Origin: UBA12014 sp029248335
GTDB taxonomy: Bacteria > Planctomycetota > Phycisphaerae > Phycisphaerales > SM1A02
Length of the DNA: 31,988 nt
Assembly: GCA_029248335.1 (NCBI GenBank)
Contig: JAQWJM010000134.1
Location: forward strand, 1 to 31,988
Reading direction: 5' to 3'
Of the stretch, positions 15,279-22,599 are shown piece by piece (the first letter of the stretch is position 1; each line of letters starts with the position of its first letter). The position numbers and the translations under genes are program-made. A model generated the notes under the pieces. That model ran no database searches. It was given only the letters and a program-made list of their open reading frames with translations, and was not told where the DNA came from.

Positions 15279-16958
15279 TCAGTCCCCGGGATTCCAGCGG
15301 GCGGCCACGGGCATCTCCCGCCCGCGTCCGAAGGTGCGCGGCGAGAGCTTGGGAATGATCGTCGCCTGGTACCGCTTGAACTCGCTGATCGCGAGCAGTC
15401 GTTCGATGCGTCGAACGAGGTCCGCATCGACCCCGAGCGCCTCCCGGAGTGATTCCGGGGCCCGCGCCTCGTCGATCCGTCCTCGGAGGTAGGCGTCCAG
15501 CACCTCGTAGTCCGGCAGCGATTCGTCGTCACGCTGATCCGGACGAAGTTCCGCGGACGGCGGCTTCTCGATGCTCGCGACCGGGATCGGCGGTGTCTCG
15601 AATCCCAGCGCGCGGTGCGAGTCGTTGATCCACCGGGCGAGTTCGAAGACCTCGACCTTGTAGAGATCCCCGATCGGCGCGTACCCGCCGCACATGTCGC
15701 CGTAGAGGGTCGAATACCCCACCGCGAGTTCGCTCTTGTTGCTGGTGGAGAGAAGCATCCGTCCGCGGGCGTTCGACAGCGCCATCAGGAGGAGCCCGCG
15801 GGACCGGGCCTGGACGTTCTCGTCGGCGAGCCCCTCGAGCCCGTCCCCGTCGACGCGGAGCACGGGCTCCAGCGTGGAGGCCACCGTGGCGTGCAGGGGT
15901 TCGATCGACATCTCTTCCGCGCGGATGCCGAGCCTGGCCGCGAGATCACGGGAATCCGACCGCGATCCCTCGGACGAGTACCGGCTCGGGAGCAGGACGC
16001 CGAGCACCGCATCGGGCCCGAGCGCCGCGGCCGCGAGCGCCGCGACCAATGCCGAGTCGATGCCACCGGAGAGTCCGAGCAGGACGGAACCATGTCCGGT
16101 TCGTCGGCAGTAGGACGCCAGCGCCAGCTTGATCGCCTCGAAGCGGTCCGCATGCACCGACGGTTCGTCGGCGAGATCCGTGACGCCCGCGTCGAGGTCG
16201 AAGGTCCCCTGGGCGGGCCGGAACCGGTCGAGCGATCCGAGCGACCCGCCATCCGGCGAGACGATCATGGACCCGCCGTCGAAGACGAGGTCGTCGCAGG
16301 CGCCGGTCTGGTTGACCATCACCACCGGCGCCTCGACGCGTGCCGCCACGTCCGCGAGGATCGCGCGATGCCGGGTGGACTTTCCGGCCACGAACGGACT
16401 CGCGCTGGGATTCACCACGACGTCGCATCCCGCGTCGGCGATCGCCGCGACCGGATCGACCTCGTATCGTCGCTCGATGCCCACGTCCTGCGCCCGCCAG
16501 AGGTCCTCGCAGGCGAGAACGCCGACGCGGCGAATCCCCTTCGACGTCTGAAGTTCGAACACCAGCGGACGCTTTCCGGGCTCGAACCAGCGAGCCTCGT
16601 CGAAGACGTCGTAGGTCGGAAGCAGGATCTTGTCGTGCCACGCCTCCACGCGGCCGTTCCGGCAGAGCGCGATGGAATTGGCGATCGGCCGGCCGCCTCC
16701 GGCGACCCGCCGAGGCGTGCCGATCAGGGTGGGCAGCGGAAGGTCCGCCGCCAGCGCCTCGAGCGTTCGTTCGCAGGCCGGCACGACCTCCTCGCGGAGG
16801 AGCAGGTCCCGCGGCGGGTAGCCGATCAGGCAGAGCTCGGGGAGGACCAGCAGATCGGCCGCGTCCGTCGCCGCCGCGGCCGCGGCCGAACGAACGGCCT
16901 CGGCGTTGCCGGCGAGGTCTCCCACCACCACATCGAACTGGGCGATCGCGATTCGCAT
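15279..16958 (-). CDS. nadE: glutamine-dependent NAD+ synthetase
   Basis: The 559-residue two-domain enzyme makes NAD+ from deamido-NAD+, ATP and glutamine. The N-terminal nitrilase-type glutaminase domain has its catalytic Glu in LPELCLIGYPPRDLL, Lys in HDKILLPTYDVFDE and Cys in ACEDLWR. The synthetase domain has the P-loop LLGLSGGIDSALVAALAAA and then STSNKSELAVGYSTLYGDMCGGYAP. The C-terminus carries the usual FKRYQATIIPKLSPRTFGRGREMP end. The start at 16958 (MRIAIAQFDVVVGDL) is where nitrilase homology begins; the longer frame to 17093 crosses a terminator and is rejected. TACCCT lies eight bases before this ATG and there is no ribosome binding site, suggesting a leaderless message. Confidence 0.95.
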   Translation of the reverse strand: MRIAIAQFDVVVGDLAGNAEAVRSAAAAAATDAADLLVLPELCLIGYPPRDLLLREEVVPACERTLEALAADLPLPTLIGTPRRVAGGGRPIANSIALCRNGRVEAWHDKILLPTYDVFDEARWFEPGKRPLVFELQTSKGIRRVGVLACEDLWRAQDVGIERRYEVDPVAAIADAGCDVVVNPSASPFVAGKSTRHRAILADVAARVEAPVVMVNQTGACDDLVFDGGSMIVSPDGGSLGSLDRFRPAQGTFDLDAGVTDLADEPSVHADRFEAIKLALASYCRRTGHGSVLLGLSGGIDSALVAALAAAALGPDAVLGVLLPSRYSSEGSRSDSRDLAARLGIRAEEMSIEPLHATVASTLEPVLRVDGDGLEGLADENVQARSRGLLLMALSNARGRMLLSTSNKSELAVGYSTLYGDMCGGYAPIGDLYKVEVFELARWINDSHRALGFETPPIPVASIEKPPSAELRPDQRDDESLPDYEVLDAYLRGRIDEARAPESLREALGVDADLVRRIERLLAISEFKRYQATIIPKLSPRTFGRGREMPVAARWNPGD

Positions 16959-16966
16959 GGCGGGAA

Positions 16967-16972
16967 AGGGTA
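16967..16972 (-). promoter_or_regulatory. -10 box TACCCT of nadE (leaderless)
   Basis: TACCCT is separated from the ATG at 16958 by eight bases. It is the same hexamer as the -10 of tRNA-His. No convincing -35 is seen. Confidence 0.4.
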
Positions 16973-16995
16973 GCAGCGCCGACCCTCGCGGCCCG

Positions 16996-17043
16996 AAAAA
17001 TGGAACACGCCCCGATACAGCCGGATCGGCTGCCTCGGGGCGT
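16996..17043 (-). terminator. rho-independent terminator of the HTH-receiver gene
   Basis: A 9-bp stem (17007-17015 with 17035-17043), a 2x2 internal loop, a 6-bp stem (17018-17023 with 17027-17032) and a three-base loop. On the minus strand it is followed by GTTCCATTTTT. It lies 55 bases after the gene's stop and upstream of nadE, so nadE is a separate unit. Confidence 0.8.
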
Positions 17044-17097
17044 ACTCGCGTCCTTGCGAGGCGACGACCCGGAGGTCGCCGCGGTTCCTTCATCGAT

Positions 17098-17694
17098 TCA
17101 ATAGACCACGGCGTGGGCGGTCTCGACCGCCTCGATCACCTGCCGGACGGTGAACGGCTTCCGCAGGACGCCGTCGAAGCCGGACTGCATCAGCTGCGAG
17201 GTCTGGCCGTCGGTGATCCGACTGCTCATCGCGATGATGCGGGTGACCTGGAGTTCCTCGTTGCCGCGGATCATCGAGCAGAGCTGCCGACCATCGTCGT
17301 CCGAGACGCCGAGTTCGTAGAGCATCACGTGCGGACGGAATCGTTCGCATTCCATGCCGGCCGCGAAGAGACTGTCGCAGGTGTGGATGTCGAAGTTGGT
17401 CTGCTCGCCGAGCACCGAGGTCAGCGTGTCGATGACCCCTTCGTCCTGATCGCAGATCAGCACGCGGGGACGACCGCTCATCAGGCCGTCCATCGGAATC
17501 TCGTGTTCCCGCATGAAGGTGAGCAGGTTGCCGACCGGAATCCGACGATCCTTCGATCCCGGAATCCGGTATCCCTTCAGCTGACCGGAGTCGAACCACT
17601 TGCTCACGGTCCGGCTGGCGACGTTGCAGATCTTCGCCACCTCCCCGGTGGTGAGAACGTCCTTGTCGAGAAGGTTGAACTGTTCGTTGCTCAT
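17098..17694 (-). CDS. excisionase-type HTH protein fused to a receiver-like domain without the phosphoacceptor Asp
   Basis: The 198-residue protein has an N-terminal MerR/excisionase-type helix-turn-helix (VLTTGEVAKICNVASRTVSKWFDSGQLKGYRIPGSKDRRIP, about 13-53; residues 18-35 are the helix pair). A CheY-like receiver follows at about 76-192. The order is DNA-binding domain first, opposite to most response regulators. In the receiver the acidic cluster is CDQDE (81-85), Ser157/158 and Lys179 (LRKPF) are kept, but the acceptor position is Glu127 in LYELGVSDDDG. Asp-to-Glu can mimic the phosphorylated state, so this may be constitutively active or respond to something other than phosphorylation. 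No kinase is nearby. The start ATG at 17694 gives MSNEQFNLLDKD; no ribosome binding site is obvious, and the frame is open to 17766. Upstream is non-coding. Confidence 0.8.
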   Translation of the reverse strand: MSNEQFNLLDKDVLTTGEVAKICNVASRTVSKWFDSGQLKGYRIPGSKDRRIPVGNLLTFMREHEIPMDGLMSGRPRVLICDQDEGVIDTLTSVLGEQTNFDIHTCDSLFAAGMECERFRPHVMLYELGVSDDDGRQLCSMIRGNEELQVTRIIAMSSRITDGQTSQLMQSGFDGVLRKPFTVRQVIEAVETAHAVVY

Positions 17695-18062
17695 GGTGTT
17701 GCGTCCCGTATGCTCTGGCCTGCGACGTGTCCCGCGTCCGGCGAGTTTCCGCGTCAGGGTTTTCATCGGACGCTCGACCGCGCGAATTCAGCTCGACGAC
17801 GCAGGAATCTGCGCAAAAGAACGACAACAACCGCCAGCCCGTCTCGAAGCGATCCTCGCCTGCCGATAAATCCGGCGATCCGGCCGGATCCGCCGCGATC
17901 CGGGACGCGCGGACCGGATTCATGCCATTCGAACCGAGCCCGACCTCGCCGACGGCGCGTGGACGCCCCCCGCACCGACCGGGCGGATGAAACCCGAAAA
18001 GCACGGGCCGGACCTCCTTGTGGAGATCCGGCCCGTCGAATTCGTGGAAGGGATCGGTGGCG
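17695..18062. other. 368-bp non-coding gap between pckA and the HTH-receiver gene
   Basis: No gene is supported here. The left side should hold the promoter of the HTH-receiver gene, but no clear pair of boxes is seen. A perfect 14-bp palindrome (GATCCGGCCGGATC) lies at 17877-17890, about 185 bases upstream of that gene, and might be an operator, perhaps for the gene's own regulator. The right end holds the pckA terminator. Confidence 0.5.
17997..18036 (-). terminator. rho-independent terminator of pckA
   Basis: A 15-bp stem with one mismatch (18003-18017 with 18022-18036) closes a TTGT loop. On the minus strand it is followed by GCTTTTCGGG. It lies 26 bases after the pckA stop. Confidence 0.75.
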
Positions 18063-19646
18063 TCAGCCCAGGGGGCCGGCCTCCCGGACCGCGTCCGAGA
18101 TGGTGAACTTGGCGTCGTTCTCGCGGAAACTCGCCGCCAGCTTGCGGGCCATCTGGTCGTAGGCGTCGCCATCCGCCCAGGTGTTCCGGGGATCGAGCAC
18201 CTCGTCCGGAACGCCTTCGACCGCGACGGGCATGTGGAGCCCGAAGATCGGATGCGGCCGGGTCTCGACCGAGGAGAGACTCCCGTCGAGGATCCGGTCG
18301 ACGAAGGTCCGCGTCCACGCCAGGCTGAAACGGTTGCCGGTCCCGTACGGACCGCCGGTCCAGCCGGTGTTCAGCAGCCAGACGTCCGCACCGCGTTCGG
18401 CGATCCGACGCTCGAGCCATTCCGCGTAGACCATCGGCGGACGGGGCAGGAACGGCCCCCCGAAGCAGGGACTGAAGCCGGGCTGGGGCTCGGTCACCCC
18501 GGCCTCCGTCCCCGCGAGCTTCGAGGTGTAGCCGTTGATGAAGTAATACATCGCCTGCGAGGGCGTGAGCTTCGAGACCGGCGGCAGCACCCCGAAGGCG
18601 TCCGCGGTCAGGAACACCACGTTGCGAGGGTGCCCCGCCATCGACGGTCGGCGGGCGTGGTCGATGAAGTCCACCGGATACGTGACCCGGGTGTTCTCGG
18701 TCTTGGATCCGTCGTCGTAGTCCGGGACGCGATCGTCCCCGAGCACCACGTTCTCGAGCACGCTGCCGAACCGGATCGCGTTCCAGATCTCCGGCTCCCC
18801 CTCCTTCGAGAGGTTGATGCACTTGGCGTAGCAGCCGCCTTCGATGTTGAAGACGCCGTCGTCGCTCCAGCCGTGCTCGTCGTCACCGACGAGATCCCGG
18901 TTCGGATCGGCGGAGAGCGTCGTCTTGCCGGTGCCCGAAAGGCCGAAGAAGACCGCGACGTTCTCCGGGTCCTCGTGATCGACGTTGGCCGAACAGTGCA
19001 TCGGAAACACGCCCATGTCGGGCAGGTCGTGGTTCATCGCGTAGAAGATCGACTTCTTCATCTCGCCGGCGTAGCGGGTGCCGAGGATGATCACCTTCCG
19101 CTGCTCGAGGCTCTGAATGACCGCGAGGCCGTTCTTCACCCCGTACTTCGCGGGATCGTCGATCTTCAGATTGCACGCGTTGTAGATCACCCAGTCGGGC
19201 TCGAACCCCGCCGCGTCCTCGTCGGAGGCGTTGATGAAGAGCGTCGCGGCGAAGAGCGAATGCCACGCCTCCTCGGTCACCACCGAAACCTTCAGGCGGT
19301 ACTTCGGGTCCGCCCCCGCGAATCCGTCGAACCGGTAGAGCTCGTTGCGGTCGCGGAGGTGTTCGATCGCCAGCGATTCGAGCGCGGCGAAGTTCTCCGG
19401 ACTGATCGGTTGATTGACCTTGCCCCAGTCGATCGAGTCGTGGACGCCGGGCGTGTCCTCGAGGAACTTGTCCCCGGGACTCCGGCCGGTCCGCGCCCCG
19501 GTGTCGCACATCAGCGCGCCGTTGGCGGCGAGGACGCCTTCTCCCCGTCGAATCGCATGTTCGACGAGGGTGGCGGTGGGCAGGTTGCGGTGGAGATTGG
19601 ACTCACCGAGATCGGCGAGTCGGTCGACGGATGCGGTGCTGCTCAT
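18063..19646 (-). CDS. pckA: phosphoenolpyruvate carboxykinase (ATP)
   Basis: The 527-residue enzyme converts oxaloacetate and ATP to PEP, ADP and CO2, the first committed step of gluconeogenesis. The ATP-type family is shown by GARTGRSPGDKF near the N-terminus, NACNLKIDDPAKYGVKNGLA, GTRYAGEMKKSIFYAMNH, HCSANVDHEDPENVAVFFGLSGTGKTTLSADP (kinase-1a P-loop GLSGTGKT), DDEHGWSDDGVFNIEGGCYAK (kinase-2) and ARRPSMAGHPRNVVFLTADAFGVLPPVS. The length matches E. coli PckA at about 540. The ATG at 19646 gives a normal N-terminus. No Shine-Dalgarno is clear; a TAGAAT box lies 44 bases upstream. It is a single-gene unit with its own terminator. Confidence 0.97.
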   Translation of the reverse strand: MSSTASVDRLADLGESNLHRNLPTATLVEHAIRRGEGVLAANGALMCDTGARTGRSPGDKFLEDTPGVHDSIDWGKVNQPISPENFAALESLAIEHLRDRNELYRFDGFAGADPKYRLKVSVVTEEAWHSLFAATLFINASDEDAAGFEPDWVIYNACNLKIDDPAKYGVKNGLAVIQSLEQRKVIILGTRYAGEMKKSIFYAMNHDLPDMGVFPMHCSANVDHEDPENVAVFFGLSGTGKTTLSADPNRDLVGDDEHGWSDDGVFNIEGGCYAKCINLSKEGEPEIWNAIRFGSVLENVVLGDDRVPDYDDGSKTENTRVTYPVDFIDHARRPSMAGHPRNVVFLTADAFGVLPPVSKLTPSQAMYYFINGYTSKLAGTEAGVTEPQPGFSPCFGGPFLPRPPMVYAEWLERRIAERGADVWLLNTGWTGGPYGTGNRFSLAWTRTFVDRILDGSLSSVETRPHPIFGLHMPVAVEGVPDEVLDPRNTWADGDAYDQMARKLAASFRENDAKFTISDAVREAGPLG

Positions 19647-19690
19647 GATCGAAGAGGGCCTCGTGCGTATTCACCGAAAGCGAATTCCGG

Positions 19691-19696
19691 ATTCTA
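19691..19696 (-). promoter_or_regulatory. probable -10 box TAGAAT of pckA
   Basis: TAGAAT on the minus strand predicts a transcription start near 19684 and a leader of about 38 bases. No acceptable -35 is found at 15-18 bases upstream, so the call is weak. Confidence 0.35.
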
Positions 19697-19806
19697 ACAC
19701 CTCCCCCATCGGCCAGACACCGCCAAAAGCATCGAAGCCGCCGAAAAAATACCCAGATCAAGGCCCGTGAGAACCGTTCGGGCCCCGGACGACGTGGGGG
19801 CGTCGC

Positions 19807-19835
19807 TTGAGCCCGGCGCCGGATCGCGATACCCT
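19807..19835 (+). promoter_or_regulatory. promoter of tRNA-His (TTGAGC-N17-TACCCT)
   Basis: TTGAGC at 19807-19812 and TACCCT at 19830-19835 are spaced by 17 bases. The predicted start near 19842 is eight bases before the tRNA, which fits a short 5' leader removed by RNase P. Confidence 0.65.
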
Positions 19836-19849
19836 TCGGAACTTCCGAC

Positions 19850-19922
19850 GGCGGCTGTAGCTCAGGGGTAGAGCACCTGGTTGTGATCCAGGACGTCGCG
19901 GGTTCAAATCCCGTCAGTCGCC
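19850..19922 (+). tRNA. tRNA-His (anticodon GUG)
   Basis: Cloverleaf: acceptor GCGGCTG with CAGTCGC (one G-T pair), D arm GCTC-AGGGGTA-GAGC, anticodon arm CCTGG-TTGTGAT-CCAGG with GTG at 34-36, T arm GCGGG-TTCAAAT-CCCGT. The extra G-1 (19850) opposite discriminator C73 (19922), the identity element of histidine tRNAs, is present in the gene. CCA is not encoded. Confidence 0.95.
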
Positions 19923-19933
19923 CTTCGACGAAA

Positions 19934-19970
19934 GACGCCACCGAAGCCTTGCTCGGTGGCGTCGTTCTTG
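19934..19970 (+). terminator. rho-independent terminator of tRNA-His
   Basis: A perfect 11-bp stem (19934-19944 with 19953-19963) closes an eight-base loop and is followed by GTTCTTG. It begins eleven bases after the tRNA and before the ribosome binding site of the next gene. Confidence 0.65.
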
Positions 19971-20005
19971 AGCGGATCTGGCCGAAGGACCGGGAGCCCC
20001 CACCG

Positions 20006-20818
20006 ATGCACGTTCTCGCCCTCCAGTACGCGCCGACATGGCACGGCAAACCGGCGTCGCACGCGATCGTGGAGGCGATGGTCGAGGCGTCCGACGCCCC
20101 TGAAGGCACGCTGGTGGTGCTCCCCGAGATGTCGGATTGCGGCTGGACGATGGACACCGAAGCCGCGACACGGGGGGACTCGCTCGGCTGGGCCGCGGCG
20201 TGTGCACGTCGGTGGGGAATGTCGGTGCAGATCGGGTTCGCTCGCCGCGTCGCGCGGGCACCGGGCCACGCCAACGCGACCGCGATCGTGCATCCGGACG
20301 GCCGTATCGGACCGGTGTACGAGAAGATGCACCCGTTCGGCTTCACCGACGAGCCCCGCTTCTACGCGGCGGGCACCGAGATCGTCCTCGACCACGTCGA
20401 GGATTTCGGGATCGCCCCGTCGATCTGCTACGACCTCCGCTTCCCGGAACTCCACCGGCTCGCCGTCGCCGGAGGGGCCGAAGTGCTTTCGATCATCGCG
20501 AACTGGCCGACCGCCCGGATCGAACACTGGCGGGCCCTGGTGATCGCCCGAGCGATCGAGAACCAGGCCTTCGTGATCGCCGTGAATCGCGTCGGCAGCG
20601 ATCCATCCCACCGCTACGGCGGCTGCTCCATGCTCGTCTCCCCCCTCGGCGAGGTGCTTGCGGAGAGTGGCGACGAGCAGACGACGCTGCAGGCCGACTT
20701 CGACCACACCGAACTCCTCGAGTACCGCGCCCGCTTCCCCGCACTGGCCGATCGCCGGAGCGACCTGCTCGATGGTGAACGAATCGCGCGAATTTCCAAT
20801 CCTGCCACGGATGTCTGA
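20006..20818 (+). CDS. carbon-nitrogen hydrolase (nitrilase/omega-amidase family)
   Basis: The 270-residue protein has the Glu-Lys-Cys triad of the nitrilase superfamily: Glu41 in VVLPEMSDCGW, Lys107 in VYEKMHPFGF and Cys141 in SICYDLRFPELHR. The closest style is the omega-amidase/YafV branch, which removes ammonia from alpha-keto acid amides (metabolite repair). The exact amide is inferred. The ATG at 20006 is supported by GGGAG about nine bases upstream; the open frame reaches back into tRNA-His and is not used there. An imperfect 8-bp hairpin (20811-20830) spans the stop codon and has a TTT-containing loop but no clean T tract, so termination is uncertain. Confidence 0.88.
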   Translation: MHVLALQYAPTWHGKPASHAIVEAMVEASDAPEGTLVVLPEMSDCGWTMDTEAATRGDSLGWAAACARRWGMSVQIGFARRVARAPGHANATAIVHPDGRIGPVYEKMHPFGFTDEPRFYAAGTEIVLDHVEDFGIAPSICYDLRFPELHRLAVAGGAEVLSIIANWPTARIEHWRALVIARAIENQAFVIAVNRVGSDPSHRYGGCSMLVSPLGEVLAESGDEQTTLQADFDHTELLEYRARFPALADRRSDLLDGERIARISNPATDV

Positions 20819-20873
20819 GTTTTCGGACATGCCTCGCCTCTTCGAAAAACAGAAAACCCGCCGCTTCCGATGA

Positions 20874-20901
20874 TTGACGGATGGGTCGCTCGACGTACGA
20901 T
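20874..20901 (+). promoter_or_regulatory. promoter TTGACG-N16-TACGAT
   Basis: TTGACG at 20874-20879 and TACGAT at 20896-20901 are 16 bases apart, nearly consensus for a housekeeping sigma factor. The predicted start near 20908 leaves a 74-base leader before the TTG at 20982. This rules out a start at 20874, which would lie in the -35 box. Confidence 0.65.
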
Positions 20902-20981
20902 GCGTCGGTCCGGATCGCTCGTTCGCCCGTGTTGCACGGGTGCGAAGGGATCGGACGACCTCGTCCACGGAGGCGGTTCAT

Positions 20982-21599
20982 TTGAAGAGCTCGAACACTG
21001 CGACCGGATCGACAGTCGCCCCGGACCACGCGTCCGGCCCCGGCGTCCCTTCGCTGAACGCGTCGTCGATCGACGAACTTCGCAAGGCGTTCTTCCGGGA
21101 GGCCGGACACACCGCCCTGCGACTGAACGTCTCGCTCGAAGACGTGCTCGAACACCTGTACCACGCCTTCGATCTGAGCCTGCTCCGCACCGACGCACTC
21201 CGTCGCGTCGCGATCGAGCGGATCGCCCAGAACATCGACGAGCTGGTCATCGCCATCGCCTGCGTTCGCGGGGACGAAACCGCCTGGGCCGAAGGCATCG
21301 AGCCGCTCCGCCCGGTGCTGGTCCGGATGTGCGAGCTCCGCGTCGACGAGGTGGATTCGACGCTGCACGCCTCCCGATTCCTGCTGGGCGTCCGGAAGCG
21401 GACCTTCGGCGAGGATTGCGAATTCGAGGACGGCATTCCGCGTCTTCAGGAATATGCAGGCATCCAGCCACTCCGGTCCTACCTCGGTGGCCCGCTCTTC
21501 GCGATCCTTCAGGACCTGATCAAGGACGGGCTCGCGGTGGCCACGCCGCCGAGCACGACCGTTCGGGCGACGATGCGGAACCTGCGACTGGTGAACTGA
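20982..21599 (+). CDS. sigma-70 region-2-like protein without region 4
   Basis: The 205-residue protein is not a standard family I can name firmly. Residues about 75-190 follow the pattern of divergent sigma-70 region 2 proteins: ELVIAIACVRGDETAWAEGI, RPVLVRMCELRVDEVDSTLH, RLQEYAGIQPLRSYLGGPLF. These match the shapes LAxACxxGDxxAW, DEVxQxL and RIxxYxGxxPLRxWL seen in ECF-like sigma factors of myxobacteria. Only about 25 residues follow, so the helix-turn-helix region 4 that reads the -35 box is missing. It may be a non-canonical sigma factor, an anti-sigma-like decoy or a core-binding protein. The TTG at 20982 is chosen because GGAGG (20969-20973) is eight bases upstream and the promoter lies in front. 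It is followed by the tRNA-Phe promoter. Confidence 0.5.
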   Translation: MKSSNTATGSTVAPDHASGPGVPSLNASSIDELRKAFFREAGHTALRLNVSLEDVLEHLYHAFDLSLLRTDALRRVAIERIAQNIDELVIAIACVRGDETAWAEGIEPLRPVLVRMCELRVDEVDSTLHASRFLLGVRKRTFGEDCEFEDGIPRLQEYAGIQPLRSYLGGPLFAILQDLIKDGLAVATPPSTTVRATMRNLRLVN

Positions 21600-21628
21600 C
21601 CCGGACGCGGACTCGGAAGGCCACCTGC

Positions 21629-21656
21629 TTGACAGCCGGCCGTCTCCCGGTACGCT
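21629..21656 (+). promoter_or_regulatory. promoter of tRNA-Phe (TTGACA-N16-TACGCT)
   Basis: A perfect TTGACA -35 (21629-21634) is followed 16 bases later by TACGCT (21651-21656). The predicted start near 21663 is 27 bases before the tRNA. This is the strongest promoter seen in the window. Confidence 0.8.
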
Positions 21657-21689
21657 CTCCCGGACCGCTTCGTTCCGCACGAGGCTTCA

Positions 21690-21762
21690 GGCGGCTTAGC
21701 TCAGTTGGTAGAGCACGGCATTGAAAATGCCGGTGTCCCCGGTTCAAGTCCGGGAGTCGCCA
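21690..21762 (+). tRNA. tRNA-Phe (anticodon GAA)
   Basis: Cloverleaf: acceptor GGCGGCT with AGTCGCC (one G-T pair), D arm GCTC-AGTTGGTA-GAGC, anticodon arm CGGCA-TTGAAAA-TGCCG with GAA at 34-36, T arm CCCGG-TTCAAGT-CCGGG, discriminator A. CCA is not encoded. The tRNA is followed directly by TTCTTCTTTC but by no clear hairpin. Confidence 0.95.
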
Positions 21763-21771
21763 TTCTTCTTT

Positions 21772-21825
21772 CAAGCAGTTCGAGTGACTCAAGCAGTTCG
21801 AGTGGCTCGAGCAGCCCAGGCAGCT
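21772..21825. repeat. 18-bp tandem repeat just downstream of tRNA-Phe
   Basis: Two near-identical 18-bp units (CAAGCAGTTCGAGTGACT at 21772-21789, then a copy ending GGCT at 21790-21807) are followed by a degenerate third (21808-21825). They start ten bases after the tRNA. No integrase or tRNA-end duplication is seen, so this is not an attachment site on present evidence. Confidence 0.65.
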
Positions 21826-21880
21826 TCGGGCAGTCCGGCCCCGCCGACGCCCCCCGCACCCCGAATCAACGACACGCCGA

Positions 21881-22399
21881 TCAGTCGCCGCCAGGCGCCT
21901 CGCCCGACCCGCGATCCGAGAGGCTCGTGGCGAGTCGGTCGATCGTGCCGAAATCCACGTTGGCATCCATTCCCGGCATCGCGTAGTTCGCGTTCAGCGC
22001 TTCGGCGAAGACCGCCGTCTCGACGAGCAGGAAGTACACGGGAAACGGGATGGAACGGGTCGCGAATCGCAACGCCCGGGCGAGATGGTCCCTGGTCGTC
22101 ACGAGGACCAGGCACCCATCGTCCCACGAGACCGGAACGATCCGGAACTGCCACGCCTGCCGCCGCGTGACCACACCGAGCACGGAAGGATCCTGAGCCC
22201 CGAAATCGGGCTCCATGCCGGCCGTCAGCACCTCGTACTGCTCGACCCAGGCCCCCTCGACCACCTCCGGAGCGATTCCGAAGAGTCGCTCGCAGATCGA
22301 ACCGAACGGCTCGGTCCTTCGGGCCTGGGCCGCGAGCACCTGCTCCACCTGGGCCTCGGTCAGAAGTCCCTGCCGGACCATCAGTTCGCCTAGCTTCAT
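21881..22399 (-). CDS. stand-alone GspE/MshE N-terminal domain protein
   Basis: The 172-residue protein matches the N-terminal domain of type II secretion/type IV pilus ATPases. It starts MKLGELMVRQGLLTEAQVEQVLAAQ, and continues with GSICERLFGIAPEVVEGAWVEQY, FRIVPVSWDDGCLVLVTTRD, and an end in ALNANYAMPG. No ATPase domain follows; the gene stops after an acidic, Gly-rich tail. In MshE this domain binds cyclic di-GMP, but stand-alone copies may instead be adaptors; binding here is not shown. The ATG at 22399 is fixed by GGGGAGGAG about seven bases upstream; the frame is open to 22480 but lacks signals. No secretion genes are adjacent, although a pseudopilin-like gene lies at 9347. It diverges from the gene at 22600. 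Confidence 0.75.
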   Translation of the reverse strand: MKLGELMVRQGLLTEAQVEQVLAAQARRTEPFGSICERLFGIAPEVVEGAWVEQYEVLTAGMEPDFGAQDPSVLGVVTRRQAWQFRIVPVSWDDGCLVLVTTRDHLARALRFATRSIPFPVYFLLVETAVFAEALNANYAMPGMDANVDFGTIDRLATSLSDRGSGEAPGGD

Positions 22400-22599
22400 C
22401 TCGATGCTCCTCCCCTTCGAACCAGCACGGACCCGACGCACATCGCATCCGCGTGTTCCCACACCCCTCGCAGGTTTCATCGACCTTCGCCCGAAGGGAC
22501 TCCGGCCCGAACCCGACGCACGATCCGACGATGGTCCGGTCGCACCGACTGCGACGGCTTGCCGTTACCCGGACCACGGCCCAGAATGGGGCCTTCCCC

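Noticed and set aside
18018..19697. 559-residue plus-strand open frame
   Set aside because: Antisense to pckA and crossing its terminator.
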